Source: Cristatella mucedo
Taxonomy: Eukaryota > Bryozoa > Phylactolaemata > Cristatellidae
NCBI GenBank assembly: GCA_009760855.2
Contig: WPIO01000062.1
Span: 764,501-828,500, forward strand
Length of the DNA stretch: 64,000 bases
Direction of reading: 5' to 3'
The translations under genes and the position numbers were made by a program. Within the stretch, counting starts at the first letter, position 1. Each line of letters begins with the position of its first letter. Below are positions 1 through 10,250 of the stretch, in pieces. The notes under the pieces are model-generated. The model was not told the origin of the DNA and ran no database searches. It saw nothing but the letters and a program-made list of their open reading frames with translations.

Positions 1-70
1 CTCGCCAGGCTGCGCAGAGCCGAGCGGAACGAGGCGCTGGGCGCACGACGCGAGCGCCCCGGGGCGGCGG

Positions 71-240
71 TCCCGGCGGCTATCGAGGAGCTGGTTTGGT
101 CCACGTGTGAAGGTGCTCGCGCCGACCAAGGTCTGGCCGAAGTCACGGGCTCGAGCCCCGTGGCGTATGCGAAGCACCCGTAAGGAGATCACGTTCTCCT
201 GGGGCGCTATACGAATGAATTATATGTATTACCCGCGCGG
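71..240 (+). repeat. tRNA-derived SINE, family B (LINE-tailed)
   Basis: The copy has a degenerate tRNA-like head. Its box B core, GGGCTCGAGCCCC, lies near 150-162. The tail reads GAAGCACCCGTAAGGAGATCACGTTCTCCTGGGGCGC and then ATACGAATGAATTA. The same head and tail recur at 5325-5460 and, inverted, at 20078-20222. The tail matches the 3' end of the CR1-like LINE family A copies in this window. The small ORF crossing it is fortuitous. Confidence 0.75.
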
Positions 241-1768
241 CCTAATTAGCTTCGCGCGAGCAGAAAGACGCGGAGCGCGAAGGTCGGCGCGCGCGGGTCT
301 CCGGCGGGAGCGCACCGCTCCCAAGTATTTCGCTCCGGTCGGCGCGTTCGCGCGCTAGATAGTTGAGTTGTGTTGTCTTTTTCATTTCTTTCTGCGGCAA
401 ATATCTTTACGCTCGAAGCTGAAATCAGACGTCGCAGCGGCGGATCTGGTAATACTTCAAGCTCAGCCGTCGGAAGTCGTGCGAGCCACTGCAAAGGCCG
501 AAGTGACGAAGCTCGCTGTCTCTCTAGAGCTACGATACCCTTTTGGGTTGCGCACAGGCGCGCATAAATCCGGCCGACGGACCGTCGGTCGCATTTAGAT
601 TTCCAGCTGCCCTCGAATGCGCCGCTTTCGTTCGCTCGCCCGGAGGGGCTCGCGAAGCAGCCTGCGCGCCTGCGCGCCAATTTAGAGTCGGGCTTGGCCT
701 TTAGCTAATGGCGATAGCGCCACAGATTCTACACTTGGGCGAGCGAGGGCGAATGAGGACAGCGGTCCCGGCCTCGGCTCCCCTTCGCTCGCAGCAGCGT
801 TGCGCTCTGCGTTTCGCTCTACGCAGCGGGCTCGCTGCTCTCCCTATCGCTCGCGCGCACTGTGCTCGCGTCTCGCTGAGACGCGCTTCCTCCCGATCGT
901 CGCGAGAAGGGCGTCCCAGCGAGCGCTCGACGGAGGAGACGGCGGTGGTGGCGGCGAGCAGAGCCTGAGGCGCGCTGCGAGCGCAGGCGTCGCTCAACGA
1001 AGCGACCGCCGAGCGAACGCGCGCGGCGAGCGGAGCGTCCGTTCGGGTCAGCAACGAAGCGCCTCGAAAGCGGAAGTCGATACATTAGTCCACAGCGAGC
1101 GGCCCGCCGCTGGTCATCGTGCGCTGCTGCGCTGCATTGAGGCGGCCACAGACCAACCGACTTACAGGAGCAAGCTCCGCGCAGCACGTTCCGCTTCGCC
1201 CTTTGATATTTGCCCTTCCTTCTCTTGCCGCCGCAGCGTCACCGCCGATCGCACGTCGCGCCTCGCGCCGAGGCGCGCACGCGATCGATTTGAGCGCGCG
1301 CGTTAGGGGGTCTATCGAGAGAGCGGATGTGCGGCGATTCCTTGGCTTAGCTAGGCGCGCGCGCGACTGCAAGACGTGAGCGCGCACCTAGCGCCCGCCT
1401 CGCGGCGAGCGTAGCCGCGGCGCCGCTGAGCTAGGCACCGCTGGGCAGAAATTAACTGCTGGCGAGCGCTGAAACTGTCGGCTGTTCGGCGATGGCACGC
1501 AAAGGGCGACTTTCAATCGCAAGATGTTTCTCGCATTTCCCCCTTTTCGAGAAGAGAGGCCGCTGAAGCGAATGCTGCGCCGCGCTTTTCTTCGCGTTGT
1601 CCTGAGGCGTCGTACGCGGCGCGCGAGCTGTCGGTGTGAATGAACGCTGCCGGTCCTTTCGCGACGCGTTATCGCGAGCGAGCGTCGCTTTAAGCGCTCT
1701 CCGCCGCTCGGCCGCGTTGCAGAGCCGCCCCAAAGCTCCGGCTGGGTATTCGCCATACCGCTTACCAG
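241..1768. other. GC-rich unassigned region upstream of the first supported RhoGAP exon
   Basis: The stretch is very GC- and CpG-rich, with many overlapping open frames on both strands that have no recognisable composition or motif. It may hold 5' exons, untranslated sequence or promoter of the RhoGAP gene that follows, but I found no splice-flanked segment I can defend. Confidence 0.5.
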
Positions 1769-1775
1769 AGTTTTA

Positions 1776-2412
1776 ATGAACGACGCCATTGTGAAAAGAA
1801 AGCGGTCGTCCTTGCTGGGAGAGATGTCGGATTCGGGAAATTTGAGCTCGGCGTCGTGTCACGGCGCGGAACCGAGTGCCGAGTCGTCACAGAACTCGCT
1901 TCTCGATGAGAACAAAGTACGCTCGACGATAGTCAGCGCTCGCTCTGAACGCGCTGCGACGGTTGTGTTATGCATGAGTATTTTGTGACCGGTCGCACAC
2001 TCGAAGATTGAATTGACAATGCGTCGGGTAGCGCATTAACCGTCGGAGGAAGACGGTCACCGAGCTCGCCCGGGAGGCGCCTGCGAGCGCGCGAGCGCGC
2101 GCGGCCGAAGCTACGCCTCATTGCATACATAGCAGAGAGCGTGCGTCTCGCAGGCGCTGGCTCGCGTGCAGCGACTTGCGATCGAGGTGGGGGTGGCCCG
2201 ACGCGCGACGGAATCTCGGGCTGCGAGCGCGGCTCTGCGCATGCGCAAGCGGCCTCTCTGCGGTCGGTCGCGCTCCAGAATGTTCCACGCACGCACGCGC
2301 GCGCGCGCGTACGCCGACAAACGCTCTCGTTCGCTTGCAAATGGGTTAATTAATTCCTTGCCTGAACGTAATCGATGGCTCGGGGAAAGGGCGTTGCTGA
2401 CGCTGGCGATGC

Positions 2413-2445
<33 letters not shown>

Positions 2446-4390
2446 TGCTAGGTCGTTTGGCTTATTGGCTACGTCGGCAGGAGGAAGAGGCGTCGTCGAG
2501 AGACGCTCGGGCGAGCCTGGCTGCAAATGATGGCGGCGCGGACAAGGAAACCCTCTTGCCGCACAAGCCCGTCGTTCCGCACTTCGTTACCACGTGCTTC
2601 CGGTACATCGAGAAGTACGGACTCAACGTGCTGGGCATATTTCGCGTCTGCAGCTCCAAGATGCGCATCAAGCAGGTACGGAGACGCGGCGGAAGCGGAG
2701 CGGAGGACCGCTCGCTAGCTCACCGAACTCGTCGCGCCCGCGAGCATCGCTGCAGACGCAGCCGCGACGGCTCTCAGAGGGAGGCTGCGGCCGCGGCTGC
2801 GTCTCGCCGGCCGTCACGCAGTGCCTCCGTCTTTGCAGCTGCACGACGAGTTCGACGGCGGCCGCGACGTGAAGCTGGACGAGGAGCAGAATCCGCACGA
2901 CGTGGCGGCTCTGCTTAAGGAGTACTTCCGCGAGCTGCCCGAGCCTCTCCTCTGCAAGGATCTCTACGAGCCGTTCTTGGCGACGCGCGGTAAAGTGCAG
3001 CCGCGCGCGTCTCGGCGCCCGCGCGATCGCCGCGGGCTCCGGGTTCGAATCCTTCTGGATCCAGCTGCTAAGGCGGCAGCGGTGGGGCGAGTAATATCAT
3101 ATAGCGCGTGGATAGAGATTAGGTTCTCTTACGGTGCTACGCGAATGACCTATTATAACTATTTAACGTCGTCATCGACTAATGTGCGCCGGCACCAGTT
3201 TTTTGGTCCACGAAAATGAGCCCGCCGCCGAATCTCCAGATCATAGAAGTAGATGCGTCCGCGTCCGACCCTCTTACTTGTGCGACGTCAAAGGTTCCAT
3301 TCTCTTGTAGCCGCTATCGAATATCCTGATAACTCAAGCGTAAATAGTGTCTATCTAATCGCTATCGCGGCGGCGTATCTTTCGCGGACTTCAGCAGACT
3401 CTTTGAATGTGATTCGTACTGAGAGGCAGGAAGTGAACCTGTGAATAGTGAGTTACAGAAGTTTAATCTTGATGTCGTAAATGCATTAACCTGCTTGGCT
3501 GGGGTACTACTTTCTAAGCAGGCTTGAATTTATATAGTGGCACGTAGAACTAGTCATCCACCAGACTTGGCATCGTACCATCCGCTTTTCTGAATCAAAT
3601 CGTATATCCACACCTCATAAGAAACTTAAATTCCGTGCCTTTAATTCGTTTTTTCTGAAAACCTGAAACTCACTTCCGACTGACGTCACGACATCCCCTG
3701 ACTTGATGACATTTAAAGAAAGCTGCAACGTATCTATTGTTCGCAGTATTTAGTGGGTCCTTACGATTCATCCTTTGTGTGCCTATGCATGCTGACATTG
3801 TGCATGCTGCCACTAACCATATATGCATGCTAACCCTGTGCATTTCACCTCTAACCATGTTATGCTTGCTGAAGTTGTACATGCTACCACTAAGCATTCG
3901 ATCATGCTTCCTTTGCAGCAGATGTAGAGTGCCTAGAAATAGATAACGTTTTCTGAGGTCGCTATAGAGATGTATTATTATTAATAAATTAGGCAGACGT
4001 GGCTGCGGGGCTGATGTGTTCGTCGATTGAAAGTCCATTTTGCAACAGGACACTAGATTTCGTGCAAATTTTACAGGAGAAATACTAACAGAACCGATTT
4101 TGAGCGTTAACCTTTGCAATTTCAGAGTCACAACTAGGTTTGCCTATAGCTAGTAAGTCAGTTTTATCATCATTATATCTGAGAAAGGTTGCTGCCATCC
4201 GTGTATGGATGTCGACAATATATGCAGCAAGTGGGTGTGAGAGTTAGACGCACTTGAAAGCTTGGAAGGATCAAAGCGTAGGTACAGCTGCATGTCATAG
4301 GCATAGAAGTGAAATCTGACAATGTGCTTGGCTAGTACATCGTCAAGAGGGAGAGTATAAATGTACCGTATTAACAGGTATAATGCGAGC

Positions 4391-4467
<77 letters not shown>

Positions 4468-7400
4468 AAAATGGAGTCTTGTATTATGTGAAGCCCGTAT
4501 TGTTAACCACTTTGTCTCGCTGCGGCTCAAGCTGCATGACACTTCATCGGCGCGCCCGGATAATGGTAGCTTGATACTAAATCGGAAAATAGCACATGTA
4601 TTACGGTTTTTCCATTTGCACAGCTTTTCGTTCTGCGCTAAAATTACGCTTTAGCAATTTAAAATAATGCCTCCTTCCCTTCATCCTGTAAGAGCACTTT
4701 TAATGGTCGCACATATCAATAGAGACCGAGTCTTCGCATTGAAAATTCCAAGAAGCCAAGGCAGCGCGCGTGGCTGCGAGCCGACCCGAAGACCCCGTCC
4801 GCACCGACTAACGCTGGGCGTCAGTCGCGAGCCTCGACGGCTTCGCCCGGAATATGCTCGCGTGCGCGCGCGCGATAGAGGCGGAAGCTAGGATGGCCGC
4901 CGCTCGGAGGCTTCGCGTCGCCGCCGCAAAGCTTTTCGAACTCTGTCTCTCATCTCGACGGGCCGGCCCGCTCGCTCAGCGACGCTGAGCGTCGCAGACG
5001 GCGCTCACTGTGCGCCGTCTGCGCGGCGCTACGCTGCAGCCATAAGCGACCCGCAGAGACGACTGATCGCCTTGCGCTACGTCGTCTCGCTGCTGCCCAC
5101 GCCCAGCAGGGATCTGCTCTACTCGCTGCTCCAGTTCCTCGTGAGCGTACACAACCATTCCAGCGACACGCGCGACGGAAGAGGCAACGTCGTAAGTGCT
5201 GCGGCCTGCTATCGAAACGCCGCGCGCACGCCGGCGCCTCGGCCGCCCAGCGACGCGGCTGGGCGGCCGAGCGACGTCGACGGACAGCGTCAGGGCAGCC
5301 GCTAGCTAGCCGCCCGCATGCTGGCCGTGGCCCAGCGGTCAAGTTGCTCGCCTCGACCAAGGTCAAGGTGAATGAATTTGCCGACCTAGGTCGTGGGCTC
5401 GAGCCCCGTGGCATTTGCGAAGCGCTTGAATAGAGACATGTTACGTTCTCGTAGGGCTGCTGCCGCGCGGGGTGTCGCCTCCTTTCGGTCCGCTACCGCG
5501 CCCTCCGGTTTCGTCGTCTGGTGACCGTCTCGCCCAGCTCGCGCTCTCCGCTGCCTGCTTGCAGTTAGCCGGCAACAAAATGGACTCGTTCAATTTGGCC
5601 ACGCTGTTCGGCCCCAACATCTTAAGGAAGGTTAAAACCAGCAACGACCACGACCAGCCCGATTTCGCTGAGAAGACCCGCGACGTCATACACGTCGTTA
5701 AAGAAATGATCGACAACTGCGAGGCACTGTTCTCGGTGAGAGCGACTGCAGCAGCGCAGTTCCCTCTTCCGTCACTCGGCCGACGACGTCGTCGTCGTCG
5801 CAAGTGTTGCTGTACACATCGGCGGAGACACGCCGAACGTCGCCGCGAGCTTGCGCTCAGCGTCCGCCTTCAATTGTGGCTGCGAGTGTCCGAACCCCAG
5901 CGCGGCAGCCGGCACGAGGCGCCCGGCGGCTCCGGCGGCTCCCACTTTTCCCGACTTTTCATCGTGCTTCAGTGACGCTTGAATTTCCAGTCGACTGCGC
6001 GCTTGGTATTTACGATGCTCTCCCCTCTGTCACTGTCTGCGGCCTGTCACTGGAGAGGGACCTTCGCTGCGGGGACTCTGATCGGGGCGGCACTAGTTCA
6101 CGTCGCAGCTCGTCGTGCGGCTGTGCGACTTCCCAGCGCGGCAGCGTGCACGACGAATGTGAATCGTGAATAGCATCCTTACCTTGGCCGCCCGATTTAA
6201 TTCAGAACGCTGCGAGTGTGAACAATATTAGTAATTGGACCTTGCACCAAGAAAATAGAGGTGACATCTTTCCGAGTAAGCTAATGACGTGCTTAAGAAA
6301 AGTAGGAGAGCGCCTCACCACCCCCAAAAAGAACGTCGCTTCTCCGCGGCCACCGATCTGGTACTCCGGAACAGGACTCTCATTGACCACTCGCTTTGCA
6401 CCGCCGCTTAGCCTGTGAAAAGCCCAAAACATCGTTGACCACCGATGGCTTAAGAGCTTCCATACGCGCGCTCCCCGGGGTTTCACGCACCCCATGCGTC
6501 GTTTCTTCGATCTCGCTCTGCGACGCGGGTACTCGCGCTCTGCGACGCGGGTACTCGCGCTCTGCGACGCGGGTACTCGCGCTCTGCGACGCGGGCACTC
6601 TCGCTCTGCTTCGAGAGCAGAGCGCCGGTGAGAAGAGGGAAGAAGAGGAGGAAGTTCGAGATCTCGAGACGCTGAGCGCAGCAGAGCTGAGTGACTGGCG
6701 ACGAGCAGTGACGAGAGATTATTTGTTCACGCCAGGTTCCCGTCGAGCTGCAAGACGAGGTGCTGAAAACGCTGATGGAAACTGACCAGGAGAGCGCCAA
6801 TTTCATTCTCAGCTACCGCCTGGACTGCAGGTACGTGACTCCGTCGCCGCGCGCCGCGAGCTCTACTCACGACGGCGCTCGCGCCGCCGCGTCCGCTGGC
6901 CGCGACGGCGGAGGCAGCTGCCAGCCAGTCGGAGGCGGCGTCGCTGCCGAACGCGAACGCGCGCCGGCCGCGCTGCCGAAATGAGATCGCGGCATCATGA
7001 GCCCGAGCTGATCAATTGGCCGTCATCGATTTGGCAAGCGGCGCTTCCCGCTTGTTTGCCGAGCTTTCAGAGTCAACACGCTCGGCGCGCAGCATTTTTT
7101 CCGCATATTACTGAGCATTTAGGTCCGATTGCTATCGCTCGAGGCGGGCGCCGTCAGTCGTATTAATTGGGGTAGGTTTCCGACCTTCATTAGACGAGGC
7201 CTCGGGGTGAGGGCGGATTGAGCTCGGAGCGTCCATGCTAGAAAACGCACAATCCTGCACCACCCAGCCGCTGCCAGTGGAACGGCTCTGCCGTCGGGTC
7301 CCTGGGGCTCGGGTGACGTTCTTGTGGCATCTCACATGGCATCTCACATCTCACATTCTTCCTCAGGCAAAATGCTGAACGAGGTGAAGGTTAATAAGTA

Positions 7401-8728
7401 AAACGTGGACCTGTGGCTGCTCGACCGCCTCGAGCCCGAGGTTAGCGCTGTCGCCTAAAAGGCCGCGGGGCTCTCGAAGGCGAGCGGCTGTGCACCGGCG
7501 GCGGCACGCGTAGACTGGGCATGTGCTGAGGTAATCGAGTTACAGCGATCGACGACCTTTAGTTTCTGATTCATCTACTCTGCGCAAATGACCTCTTTAA
7601 TTGGCTCGCCGAACGTCCGTCTCGGCTAGAAGTCCTCGAGCGCTCTCGGCAGCTGTATATCCTGCCGCCGCCGCCGCAGCCGCCGTCGAATGCAGCCCAA
7701 CAGGGCTCGGCTGAGTCAGCGTTTTGCTCCCGGAGGCGGCGCAAAGCAGCTGCCTCCCTGCGCATGAACGCAGAGCCCGGATGAGGAGTCGGCTAGCTGC
7801 CGCTGCGGTCCGACGCAGAGGCCACTGTTGGACGGCCATCGATGTCGACTGTCAATGACCATCGACGCGTCGACGGCCATCCATCTCCGTCTCTATGCGA
7901 AAACCTCTCGCCGTTGAGACGCGTCCGCGTCCGGCGGCGATCGAGTTCGCTCGTTCGTCCGTCCGCATCCGCCCCGAGGGAGACGTCGCTCGTCGCTCGC
8001 ACCTTCGAGCGACGAGCGACGAACAGCAGGGCAGCGGCTGCCGTCTAGTTCGCGTTTCGCGAAGTCAGCCCCACCCACGGCGGCCACCCATGGCTGCCGT
8101 GGGTGGCCGCAGCCGAGCGGCAGCGGGATTACCGAGGCGTGGCCGCCGCCGGCGGCTTTTCCTTCGCTCCAGAGACGAGTGTCGAGCCGACGTGGGCAGC
8201 GTGCACAGCTCGTGCTCCAGTGTGGCGGCGGCAGGCCACCATCGTGCGACGACGCCACCGCAGCCGGAGTCCGGCCTGTCCAAGAGCACCAGCTCACCGG
8301 CGCCGTTCCTGCAAGGTTCGCCCAACAGTCCTCCGTACCCGCCGCGAGTGGCCGCGTCAGCAGTGTCCAAGGAAAGGGACAGCAGCGCCTCCTTTGACAT
8401 GGGCAACTACGTAGAGCTTCGATCGCCGCGGCTGACCTTAACCTTGCCCCAGCTTTCAGACGGCAACGCGGGCGGTAAGAGCATCCCGATTTTTATTTCT
8501 CTCCCTACCTATCCGTCTGTCTCCCTTCTTCTTCTCTGTCTCTGTATCTTCCCTCTTTTGTTTCTCTCACTCGATCTCTCCCCCAGCCCTCCATCCCTAC
8601 CTCATTCCGCCTTCCTTCGCTTGCTAGAAATATTGCTCTCGCTCCCTCTCTCTCTCTCCCTGTCTCCCCCTCTCTCTCCCCCTCTCTCTCTCCCTCTCTC
8701 TCCTTGTCTCACTCTCTCCCTGTCTCTA

Positions 8729-8797
<69 letters not shown>

Positions 8798-8877
8798 GTC
8801 TCTCTCTCCCTGTCTCTCTCCCTGTCTCTCTCTCCCTGTCTCTCTCTCTCACTGTCTCTCTCTCTCTCTTTCTCTCG

Positions 8878-8920
<43 letters not shown>

Positions 8921-9180
8921 TCTCTCTCGCGCTCTCTATATTTTGGTTCTCCCCGAGGTCTCGCCACCGCGGCCTGAAAGCTTTTCACGCAGTTGGTATT
9001 CTGTGCTTAGGAGTCACTGACAAGGAGTCACCCGCGTCACCTTTCTACGTGGCGACGTCGCTGCCGGGCAGCCCGCAGATGTGCGCCGGCAATCGGTCCA
9101 CCGCTCAGCTCGCTCCCTGGCTGGCGTACCCGGTTTCGCCGAGGACCGCTAGCTATTCGAGCGGTCGACCGGGGAGGTAA
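1776..9180 (+). CDS. RhoGAP-domain protein, ARHGAP6/ARHGAP36-like (multi-exon; 5' end, and possibly 3' end, incomplete)
   Basis: This is a GTPase-activating protein for Rho-family GTPases. Coding exons placed by splice site and phase are about 1776-1916, 2481-2675, 2839-2989, 5040-5191, 5565-5735, 6736-6830, 8173-8474 and 9011-9176; end phases 0,0,1,0,0,2,1,2 are mutually compatible. Exon 2481-2675 carries the arginine-finger motif LNVLGIFRVCSS. Exon 2839 has LHDEFDGG and LLKEYFRELPEPLL. Exon 5040 has RYVVSLLPTPSRDLLYSLLQ, exon 5565 has NLATLFGPNIL and a KEMIDNCEALF helix, and exon 6736 has VPVELQDEVLKTLMETD. That order and the segment just after the GAP domain match the ARHGAP6/36 family. 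The catalytic arginine and the GPN asparagine are kept, so the GAP fold looks active. Exon 8173 and the last exon are Ser/Pro-rich, as in the family's divergent tail. The exon at 1776 (KRKRSSLLGEMSDSGNLSSA) is the least certain. The last exon can end at TAA 9178-9180 or splice at GAG|GTAAGC (donor 9177). Confidence 0.9.
2416..2447 (+). repeat. (CGG)n trinucleotide run
   Basis: A short CGG/GGC repeat lies in the intron just before the exon starting at 2481. It is a typical low-complexity tract in CpG-rich DNA. Confidence 0.8.
3027..3172 (+). repeat. SINE copy, family B, 5'-degraded
   Basis: A perfect box B-like GGGTTCGAATCC lies at about 3039-3050. The family B tail follows: GCGTGGATAGAGATTAGGTTCTCTTACGGTGCTACGCGAATGACC. 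The insertion lies in the RhoGAP intron that begins at 2990. Box A is not clear. Confidence 0.7.
3580..4000 (+). mobile_element. CR1/L2-like LINE 3' end (LINE family A)
   Basis: This is the 3' end of a non-LTR retrotransposon. It has short diverged repeats of a TGCATGCTGMCAYTR type, then the tail GAGTGCCTAGAAATAGATAACGTTTTCTGAGGTCGCTATAGAGATG, then (TTA)n. The arrangement recurs inverted at 9455, 43945 and 60797. It is 5'-truncated and non-coding, and lies in a RhoGAP intron. Confidence 0.75.
4000..4370 (-). mobile_element. LINE family A internal RT fragment
   Basis: The minus strand matches the segment also present at 44690-45080, 55795-56290 and 61560-61840. Those copies encode the reverse-transcriptase stretch with DH/DPISSTVK. 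It abuts the opposite-strand LINE end at 4000, so two insertions or an inversion lie back to back. Confidence 0.65.
4391..4465 (+). repeat. (GT)n microsatellite
   Basis: About 75 bases of near-perfect GT repeat in the RhoGAP intron between 2990 and 5039. The long His/Thr or Cys/Val open frames here are artefacts of the repeat. Confidence 0.97.
5238..5271. other. Perfect inverted repeat (14-bp arms, 6-nt loop)
   Basis: CTCGGCCGCCCAGC at 5238-5251 pairs perfectly with GCTGGGCGGCCGAG at 5258-5271 across GACGCG. It lies about 50 bases inside the intron that starts at 5192. Confidence 0.85.
5325..5460 (+). repeat. SINE, family B, with both box A and box B
   Basis: Box A is GTGGCCCAGCGGTCAAGTTG near 5325-5344. 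Box B is GGGCTCGAGCCCCG near 5397-5410. The tail is AAGCGCTTGAATAGAGACATGTTACGTTCTCGTAGGGC. It lies in the RhoGAP intron 5192-5564. The tRNA-like promoter makes this a SINE rather than a bare LINE tail. Confidence 0.8.
6516..6603 (+). repeat. 22-bp minisatellite, 4 copies
   Basis: The unit CTCTGCGACGCGGGTACTCGCG starts at 6516, 6538, 6560 and 6582; only the last unit has changes. It lies in the intron 130 bases before the exon that starts at 6736. Confidence 0.92.
8071..8106. other. Inverted repeat (11-bp arms)
   Basis: CCACCCACGGC at 8071-8081 pairs with GCCGTGGGTGG at 8096-8106 around a 14-nt loop. It sits 67 bases upstream of the exon starting at 8173. Confidence 0.8.
8520..8938 (+). repeat. 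Long (CT)n / pyrimidine microsatellite
   Basis: An interrupted CT tract of more than 300 bases starts about 45 bases after the donor at 8475. It fills the intron before the exon at 9011. The Leu/Ser and Arg/Glu-rich open frames on the two strands are repeat artefacts. Confidence 0.97.
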
Positions 9181-9454
9181 GCCTGCCCATGGCGAAGCTT
9201 CTGCTTCCGCAGTGGCGGCTCACGCGAGCATCGCGCTAGCTGGAGTGCTGGAGTGGCGGGCAAGTCTTGGGTCCTTAGCGCTCGCTGGCTCGCCAAATGG
9301 CGCCGATCGCATGCATTGATGCTTTGCTCTGCATGTGTTTAGCGTATATTATCGCGGGATAAATAGAGTATTCGACGAGCTATTTGAATAAGGAAACAGT
9401 ATCGGAGTCCTCAGATTGCGTAAGATGGATGGGTGAGTTCCTTGAATCGGCCAA

Positions 9455-10250
9455 CACCTTATAATAATAACACATTTGCATTGATAACAATACATTTGTG
9501 TAGCGCTCTCAGAGAACTTAATCTATTTCTAGGCATTTTACATTTGCTGCAAAGCTAGCATGACCGAATGGTTAATGGTAGCATGATCCATGACGACAAG
9601 CATAGCATTGTTAGCAGTGACTTGCACAGGGTCAGCATTCAAATATGGTTAGTGGCAGCATGAATAGCGTCAGCATGCACAAGCACATATAGCACGAATC
9701 ACAGGGACCCACTAATTACTGTGATAGAAATGTAGATTTTTAGCTTCTTTTCATATGTCAAGTCAGCGGAAGTCGTAGCGCCAGTCGGAAGTGAGTTCAA
9801 GGCTGCGGGAGCATATGAACTAAAGGCACGGTCTCCAAAGGATTTGAGGTTGGTACGAGATGTAGGTACGTAGATGGTTAGATTCGGAAAAACAGGTGAT
9901 ACGATGGACTTAAACCATTGCAATACAGTGATGCCCAGGCTGAGATGAGAGATGCTTGAGAAGAACTTGGTGATTTATAGTTTCAAAAGCTGCCGAAAGA
10001 TCGAGCAAACCAAGCAGCGAGACTTTACTTTCCTGAGAAGGTCGTTATACACCCGAAGCAATGCTGACTCTGTGGAATGATTAGCTCTAAAACCAGACTG
10101 GAACTTCCTAGCAAGGTGTGAGGTATCAATATACGCGCTTAACTGGTCTGCCACGACTCGTTCCACTGTCTTTGATAGGACGGCAGAAGGGAGACTGGGC
10201 AAAGTTGCTCAAGTTCTCTCAAACTAGTGTTTCTTTCTTGAGTAGTGGCC
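9455..10250 (-). mobile_element. CR1/L2-like LINE (family A) 3' portion with internal deletion
   Basis: Read on the minus strand, RT begins near 10240 with a fingers segment (ARKFQSGFRANHSTESALL) and motif A LLDLSAAFETINH at about 10010-9960. It then jumps to the RT C-terminus TNLKSFGDRAFSSYAPAALN at about 9860-9800. The 3' UTR and the tail near 9530-9480 follow, ending in a TTATTATTA-type run. The palm motif with the second and third catalytic aspartates is missing, and frames shift, so this is a dead copy. Confidence 0.85.

Noticed and set aside
8602-8988. Arg/Glu-rich and Leu/Ser-rich long open frames
   Set aside because: They are translations of the CT/GA microsatellite.
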